Below are positions 59,129 to 64,000 of a stretch of DNA of 64,000 nucleotides, in pieces (the first letter of the stretch is position 1; the number at the start of each line of letters is the position of its first letter). The position numbers and the translations under genes were made by a program. This DNA is from Flavobacterium celericrescens (lineage in GTDB: Bacteria > Bacteroidota > Bacteroidia > Flavobacteriales > Flavobacteriaceae): NCBI RefSeq assembly GCF_011392075.1, contig NZ_JAAJBV010000006.1, positions 140,492 through 204,491 of the forward strand, written 5' to 3'. Under the pieces are notes generated by a model. That model did not search any database. It was given only the letters and a program-made list of their open reading frames with translations, and was not told the DNA's origin.

Positions 59129-62100
59129 TTAAAAAATTATTTTTTTGGTTACTTGTTTTCCGTTTGTTAATGTTAATTTCACGATTAACGATTGGTTTTG
59201 AATTGCAAGATTTTGAACTTTAAATTCATTATTATTAATCTCTGATTTTGAGAAAATTTCTTTTCCAAGAATATCATAAATTGCAATGGAACTTATTTTT
59301 TCAATGGAAGAATTCAAATTGATAACTCCACTGTTAGCATAAACTAAAACTGTGTTTTCTACTATTATTTCTTCTTGATTAGATGGTTTTTTATACACCA
59401 ACTCAAATCTATCATTAAATGTCCCCGCTTGAGATAAAAAGTAATAAGCACCTTCTTTCAAATCATGAATTGCATTTGTATAATTATCTCTTAAGTAAAT
59501 CGCTTGATTTGCAAATAATCCGTCAAATTGCTCAATACTGATTTCAAAACTGCTTGGTATAACAACTTTTAAACCTAATTTTATTGTATCATCCGCTGAA
59601 AAATTACCTTTTCCTTGAATAACATATTCTTGATTTCCATCAATTAAGCTATATAATATTGTTTTAGAAATGTCTAATGTTTTTCCATCGATTAATCTAT
59701 CAAAACCATTAGTCCCATTTGGTAAATATCCCACTAAAATTTGATTATATTTTTCAGAACTATCATTAAGATTTAACCAAATTCTATGTTTTTCAGAATT
59801 TTCAACTTCAGTTTCATTGTTTCTAAAAAATTGAGTGGTTGTACTAGCATCTTCGCGTAATTCATTTTCAAAAGTAACTGTGTGTGCAGTGTTTGCTTGA
59901 ATAAAAAATCCTTGTCCAATTTGAATTTTATCATTTGGAATTGCACCTCCAGCCGCAGAAGCCGTCCCACCTAAAGTAGTATATGAAGCATAGTTATTTT
60001 GAGGATATGTTCCTCCACTTGCAGGAACTGTGTGCGTCCAATAATACAATGTTTCTACTTTTGGATTTTGAATTAAAAATCGATAAGCACTAATAGGAGA
60101 TGCGTATGGGTTTCCTAATAAATTATAACCTTGACCAACTGAATAAGTCAAGCTTCCATTATTAGGAACTCCAGTAAATTGTCCATTAAAAACTGCTGGT
60201 GTTACGCTTGACCATGTATTATCAACTCTAATCATATATCCTTTAGCAGTAGCAAAACTGTTTGTAGAAGGTGTTACAGATTGATAAGCCGTTGGAGTTG
60301 TTGTTCCTGTATATAAATATTCATAAAAACGAGTTGCAATTGTATTTGGTGAAAAAGCCAATAAATTTTGACCTGCAACAGGTGAAGACCATGCCGTATA
60401 ATCTTGACGAATCATTGGTGCTGAGTTTCTACTCACAACAATATTTCCTGAATTTACAGCGTGTTTTGTATGTTGAATTAAAGCTGCGCCGTTATTAAAT
60501 GTTAGAGTACCTGTGCCATTTACAGTAACATTTTCACCTACTCTTAAAGTATGTCCTGAATTAAATACAACATTTGCCCCCGTATTAACCGTAACTGAAC
60601 AAGCATCTAAACTTGCAGTAGAAGAATAATTTCCTGCAAAAGTAACAGCCACTTTGCTTGTTGGTACGCCATTACTCCACGCTGTACCATTCCATGTAGT
60701 TGTAGTTGTTCCACATTGCCAAAATTGACCTGTCCAAATTCCTCTTCCATATGTTCCTGCAACAATTGTGTTATCAAGAGCTCTATATTCGAAATTAAGA
60801 ACTTTAACATCTTTCATTCCATCGTTTGAACGTCTCCAATTTGGTGAAGCGGCACTAAAATTCATTGTATACCAAACACCTAATTCTGTACCAATAATTA
60901 CTTCATCGGTAGCATTCGGATTTTGCAAGATACATTTAACTGGGAGATTTGGAAGATTTCCTTCTTTGTTTTGCCACGAAGTTCCTCCATTTGAAGTATA
61001 CCAAATACTCGGTACACCGTAATTATGAAATGTAACAAAAATATCATTTTCAGTATTTCCAAAACGAATATCTGAAATAGCTCCTGTCCAAGAAGGGTCT
61101 GCTATGTTTGACCATGTTATTGCATTAATTGTAGCTGTAGTAGTTGCAAGTGCGGCATTATTTAAACGTAACAATCTTCCATTTGCAAGACCAACTAAAA
61201 CAGATGTTGTTGTGGTTGGCATTGGTTTGAAAAACGTTGGAATATCATTTAAAAGTGCATTTGTAAGTATTCTTCTTGTTGCGTTACTTGCTCCTAAATC
61301 GTATTTATAGATTTGGTAGGTAGGAGTTGCAGTTGTTCCATTAGCATATAATCTATCATTTGCACTATCTAAACCACATTCATTAACAAAATCACCATCA
61401 TTTTGATTCGCAGCAATATCATAAGACCATCCACCATTAATATTATATCTAGAATAATAATTATATACATATGAAGCAATTACATATGCATCTGTATCTT
61501 CAATAAATTCCCAACAACCATCTCCACCAAACAAATCAGTTGTAGCATTTGTTCCTGCCGCAGCATTTGACACATATTGTGACCCATTATCTTGCAATCC
61601 ACCTATGAACCTGTTTACTGATGTTGATGCAGTATTAATATCTGCTTTATATACTTGTGTTACATTATAGTTATTGTTTCTAACACCTATTGTGGTTCCA
61701 GAATCATTTGAATAATAAACCCCTCCATCACATCCAAAAACAACTCTAGATGTTTGTGTTGAACAGAACGTCATTACATGATGATCTGAATGAACTCCAT
61801 CTAACGAACCGTTATTTCCCGTCCAATCTGTTAACTGAGTCCACATTGAAGCTGCCGTTGCAGTAAAAGCTGTTGTTGTTCTAAAAATTTCAATACCTCC
61901 AACATATACCTCATTATCATTTGTTGGATTCATACCGATCATTAAATCATAAAAAGCTTGTCCGCGAGTAAAATCTGTAGCTGCAGGTGGCTGATTTCCT
62001 GTACTTATTGGCAATGCTATTGTTGTGTTTACAGTAGCAAAACCATCTGTTGATCTTCTTATAAAAGGTAATCCTGTTCCATTATTCTCACACAATGCAA

Positions 62101-63403
62101 ACATTCTATTTGCAGCAGTCTTTGATGCTACAAGTTGAACTCTACCTCCATCTGTTGCCGTTGTAGAAAAATTACGAACTAAAGTCCAATCAGATCCTGT
62201 TGTACATTTATAAACTCTTCCTCCCCCTTCACCAGTCGCATAACTATATTTCGAACCCATGAATAAATTTCCAGCAAAATCTATTGTAAAACTATTTGGA
62301 GCTACAAATTTTGTTCCTGCTGTGCTATATAAAGAAGCATTCGTTTGTCTCACAAAATTGACCCCATCTGTACTTTTATATAGCCCAACTGTGTTTGAGC
62401 CTAAATAAGAATAGCCAGCGCCTCCTGAAGCTGAAGTAATTTCTTCAGTATACGCCATAGCATCCGCTCCAAAATAAACTTCAGTTAATCCTGTGCTTGG
62501 ATTTCGCCAAGCTATTATATCTTGAATATAAGCAATCATATCACCAACAACAGTCGATGAACCCGTAAAGATAAGTTTCCACGTTACACCTCCATCAATG
62601 GATTTATATACTCCATTACCATTGACAGCACCCCAAGTATATACTTCTCCAGTTCCAATATACATGATGTTAGAATTTTGGGGATCTACTGTCATACAAG
62701 TTACGGCCATATTGCTCGGCACTCCAGAAACCTGTGACCAACTTCCAGCGGCACTAGTGATATCATTATTAACCCATAATCCACCGCTAACAGCTCCTGC
62801 AAATACTTTTGTAGTACTGCCTGGAGCAAACATAACTACTCTAGTTCTTCCACCAACGTTATTAGGACCACGTTCAACCCATTGATTGTCCATACCGTCT
62901 CCTGGAACACGTCCTGACTCTAGCTGTTGGTTTAATTCTTTTTGTAAATTTAAAGTAACTTCTGGAGTTGGGCGCCCTAAGTTTGGGTCTGCCGTATATA
63001 ACCATTCTTGCTCATTATATGCATTTGGAGGTAATCCTAAAGCTTTACGTTCTGCTTTTGGTAAACGCATTTTTTTTCTATACGGATGATAATTAACTAA
63101 TTGATGGTATTTTTCTCTTAGTTTTTCAATAGAATCCAACTCTTTTTCAGAATATCTTTGAGAAGTTTGATTTACAATATTTTTCTCTACTGAAACAACA
63201 TTGTGCTCTTTTTTATTAGAGTGAACAACTAAACTTTTGGATTTACTTTTTAATTCAGGGTTTTCAGTTTGTTTTTCTTGAGTGTCAAAAGAAATAGTAT
63301 TTTTTTTAATAATTTCTTTTTCTTCAAACTTTGTAGCTAAAAAATAGCCTGTAGCCATAGTAGCTAAGAGGAAAAGGCTTACTCTAAGTAACTTTTTTTT
63401 CAT
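59129..63403 (-). CDS. Giant secreted beta-propeller protein with T9SS sorting domain
   Basis: This is a secreted protein of 1424 residues from the ATG at 63403, which starts the signal/anchor KKKLLRVSLFLLATMATGYF; an earlier ATG at 63436 lies upstream of the -7 element and is rejected. A pro-like region (about 25-170) is followed by a sialidase/VPS10-like beta-propeller with BNR-type repeats (SIDGGVTWKL, STDGVNFVRQ, TSNGGTSWQNK) up to about residue 860, then beta-rich segments, and a C-terminal sorting domain ending LTNGKQVTKKIIF. The C-terminal 150 residues resemble those of the partial gene at 63522. Glycosidase activity is not shown; the propeller may bind rather than cut. Confidence 0.82.
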   Translation of the reverse strand: MKKKLLRVSLFLLATMATGYFLATKFEEKEIIKKNTISFDTQEKQTENPELKSKSKSLVVHSNKKEHNVVSVEKNIVNQTSQRYSEKELDSIEKLREKYHQLVNYHPYRKKMRLPKAERKALGLPPNAYNEQEWLYTADPNLGRPTPEVTLNLQKELNQQLESGRVPGDGMDNQWVERGPNNVGGRTRVVMFAPGSTTKVFAGAVSGGLWVNNDITSAAGSWSQVSGVPSNMAVTCMTVDPQNSNIMYIGTGEVYTWGAVNGNGVYKSIDGGVTWKLIFTGSSTVVGDMIAYIQDIIAWRNPSTGLTEVYFGADAMAYTEEITSASGGAGYSYLGSNTVGLYKSTDGVNFVRQTNASLYSTAGTKFVAPNSFTIDFAGNLFMGSKYSYATGEGGGRVYKCTTGSDWTLVRNFSTTATDGGRVQLVASKTAANRMFALCENNGTGLPFIRRSTDGFATVNTTIALPISTGNQPPAATDFTRGQAFYDLMIGMNPTNDNEVYVGGIEIFRTTTAFTATAASMWTQLTDWTGNNGSLDGVHSDHHVMTFCSTQTSRVVFGCDGGVYYSNDSGTTIGVRNNNYNVTQVYKADINTASTSVNRFIGGLQDNGSQYVSNAAAGTNATTDLFGGDGCWEFIEDTDAYVIASYVYNYYSRYNINGGWSYDIAANQNDGDFVNECGLDSANDRLYANGTTATPTYQIYKYDLGASNATRRILTNALLNDIPTFFKPMPTTTTSVLVGLANGRLLRLNNAALATTTATINAITWSNIADPSWTGAISDIRFGNTENDIFVTFHNYGVPSIWYTSNGGTSWQNKEGNLPNLPVKCILQNPNATDEVIIGTELGVWYTMNFSAASPNWRRSNDGMKDVKVLNFEYRALDNTIVAGTYGRGIWTGQFWQCGTTTTTWNGTAWSNGVPTSKVAVTFAGNYSSTASLDACSVTVNTGANVVFNSGHTLRVGENVTVNGTGTLTFNNGAALIQHTKHAVNSGNIVVSRNSAPMIRQDYTAWSSPVAGQNLLAFSPNTIATRFYEYLYTGTTTPTAYQSVTPSTNSFATAKGYMIRVDNTWSSVTPAVFNGQFTGVPNNGSLTYSVGQGYNLLGNPYASPISAYRFLIQNPKVETLYYWTHTVPASGGTYPQNNYASYTTLGGTASAAGGAIPNDKIQIGQGFFIQANTAHTVTFENELREDASTTTQFFRNNETEVENSEKHRIWLNLNDSSEKYNQILVGYLPNGTNGFDRLIDGKTLDISKTILYSLIDGNQEYVIQGKGNFSADDTIKLGLKVVIPSSFEISIEQFDGLFANQAIYLRDNYTNAIHDLKEGAYYFLSQAGTFNDRFELVYKKPSNQEEIIVENTVLVYANSGVINLNSSIEKISSIAIYDILGKEIFSKSEINNNEFKVQNLAIQNQSLIVKLTLTNGKQVTKKIIF

Positions 63404-63424
63404 AATGTAGTAATTTGGGGAAAA

Positions 63425-63432
63425 CAAATATA
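63425..63432 (-). promoter_or_regulatory. -7 element of the giant beta-propeller gene
   Basis: On the minus strand TATATTTG matches TAnnTTTG and ends 22 bases before the ATG at 63403. It supports that start over the one at 63436. Confidence 0.5.
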
Positions 63433-63469
63433 TCAAAAAGTCTTAATTAATTTTACTTTATTTCATAAA

Positions 63470-63504
63470 AACAAAGAATCCCAGATGAACTGGGATTCTT
63501 TGTT
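63470..63504 (-). terminator. Terminator of the right-edge secreted-protein gene
   Basis: AACAAAGAATCCCAG and CTGGGATTCTTTGTT form a perfect 15-bp stem around ATGAA, 18 bases after the stop codon on the minus strand. Confidence 0.85.
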
Positions 63505-63521
63505 AAGTGTTTATATAGTTA

Positions 63522-64000
63522 TTAATACACTACTTTTTTAGTGATAGTTTGACCATTTGTTAATGTGGTTTTCACAAGTAACGCTTGATTTGTAGCAGTT
63601 AGTTTAGAAACAATCATTTCTTTGTCGTTTACTTTGTCGTTGTGATATAGTTTTCTACCTAATACATCAAATATTGTAATTTCTTTGATGTTTTCAGTAG
63701 CAGTAATTGCAATACCATTTGTTGTAGTGTAAACTGTAATGTTGTTTTCATTCACAAAATCTTCATTGGCTAATGTGTTTTTGTACACCACTTCAAAACG
63801 GTCTGTAAAAATTCCGTCTTGTGTTGTGAACGAATATGGTGTTTGTTTGACATCATGAATGCTATTGTTGTATTTGTCTTTAATAAATACATCTTGAGTT
63901 GTAAATAATCCATCAACATTTTCAATAGAAATAGAATATGTGCCTGGAGTTAATACTTTTAACCCTAATGCAACAACATCAGTATCTGTAAATGGCAAAC
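63522..64000 (-). CDS. Secreted protein with T9SS sorting domain, C-terminal part
   Basis: Only the last 158 or so residues are in the window; the frame is open at the right edge. The visible part resembles the C-terminal 150 residues of the giant beta-propeller protein: LGLKVLTPGTYSISIENVDG, DRFEVVYKN and a sorting domain with IKEITIFDVLGRKLY and a terminal LTNGQTITKKVVY. It is therefore a type IX secretion substrate. Its N-terminal function is unknown. Near-by genes suggest a cluster of surface or secreted proteins. Confidence 0.85.
   Translation of the reverse strand, partial: LPFTDTDVVALGLKVLTPGTYSISIENVDGLFTTQDVFIKDKYNNSIHDVKQTPYSFTTQDGIFTDRFEVVYKNTLANEDFVNENNITVYTTTNGIAITATENIKEITIFDVLGRKLYHNDKVNDKEMIVSKLTATNQALLVKTTLTNGQTITKKVVY

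Noticed and set aside
63404..63436. Upstream ATG for the giant beta-propeller protein
   Set aside because: A -7 element lies between it and the ATG at 63403, so it would not be transcribed as a start.

Overview
The window is an AT-rich, densely coded chromosomal segment from a member of the Bacteroidota, most likely a Flavobacteriaceae species close to Flavobacterium. The evidence is the gene set (type IX secretion sorting domains on secreted proteins, PorT, a lipidated TamA-like protein, three POT transporters in a row), the gene order (purH-mreBCD-mrdA-rodA; DUF177-rpmF-fabH-accB-accC; menG-porT) and many upstream -7 elements of the Bacteroidota form TAnnTTTG. No phage, insertion sequence, CRISPR array or rRNA was seen. 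Almost all of the window is core genome.

Layout. 1-6.1 kb: peptide use, with the end of an S9 dipeptidyl peptidase, three different POT peptide transporters and a periplasmic thioredoxin-like protein. 6.1-10.4 kb (minus): surE, lpxB, a small CPRC glutaredoxin-like protein and comEC. 10.5-14.4 kb: a Prc-type protease, convergent with a LolC/E-type permease and rbfA. 14.5-16.1 kb: methylmalonyl-CoA epimerase, a CAT-anticodon tRNA, a 67-residue PID-CTERM-like mini-protein and riboflavin synthase. 16.1-25.2 kb: pdxA, DUF177, rpmF, fabH, accB, accC, etfB, etfA, a bifunctional-nuclease-family protein and a nucleoside transporter. 25.3-34.6 kb: thyA, a TonB-C-domain protein, folA, menG, porT, an rRNA methyltransferase, tamL, fbaA and accD. 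34.7-39.1 kb: a TonB-dependent receptor, a small membrane-anchored protein, a MacB-type permease and a two-helix protein. 39.2-46.5 kb: purH and the cell-shape cluster. 46.5-64 kb: a coiled-coil protein, a lipoprotein nuclease, two paralogous secreted metalloproteases, ribF, an HTTM protein, bioB, an M20 peptidase, a giant beta-propeller protein and the C-terminus of another secreted protein.

How the genes work together. Fatty-acid initiation is represented by accB, accC, accD and fabH, with bioB supplying the biotin for accB. The folate/thymidylate cycle has thyA and folA. Flavin supply (ribE, ribF) feeds the ETF pair. The mre/mrd/rod genes build the rod-shaped wall. Secreted proteases plus the S9 peptidase and POT carriers form a protein-to-peptide uptake route.

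The most unusual signals are not genes. Four spacers between same-direction genes (accB/accC, etfB/etfA, nucleoside transporter/thyA, fbaA/accD) are built from degenerate heptamers of one family, roughly AKTNNRA, in direct and inverted runs. Other items worth attention are the PID-CTERM-like mini-gene with its CCG-coded proline tract, a hairpin in the purH leader, an inverted repeat before fabH, and a two-codon RTG-CTT-TGA frame overlapping the TTG starts of both tamL and ribF. I did not find a clearly new multi-gene system.
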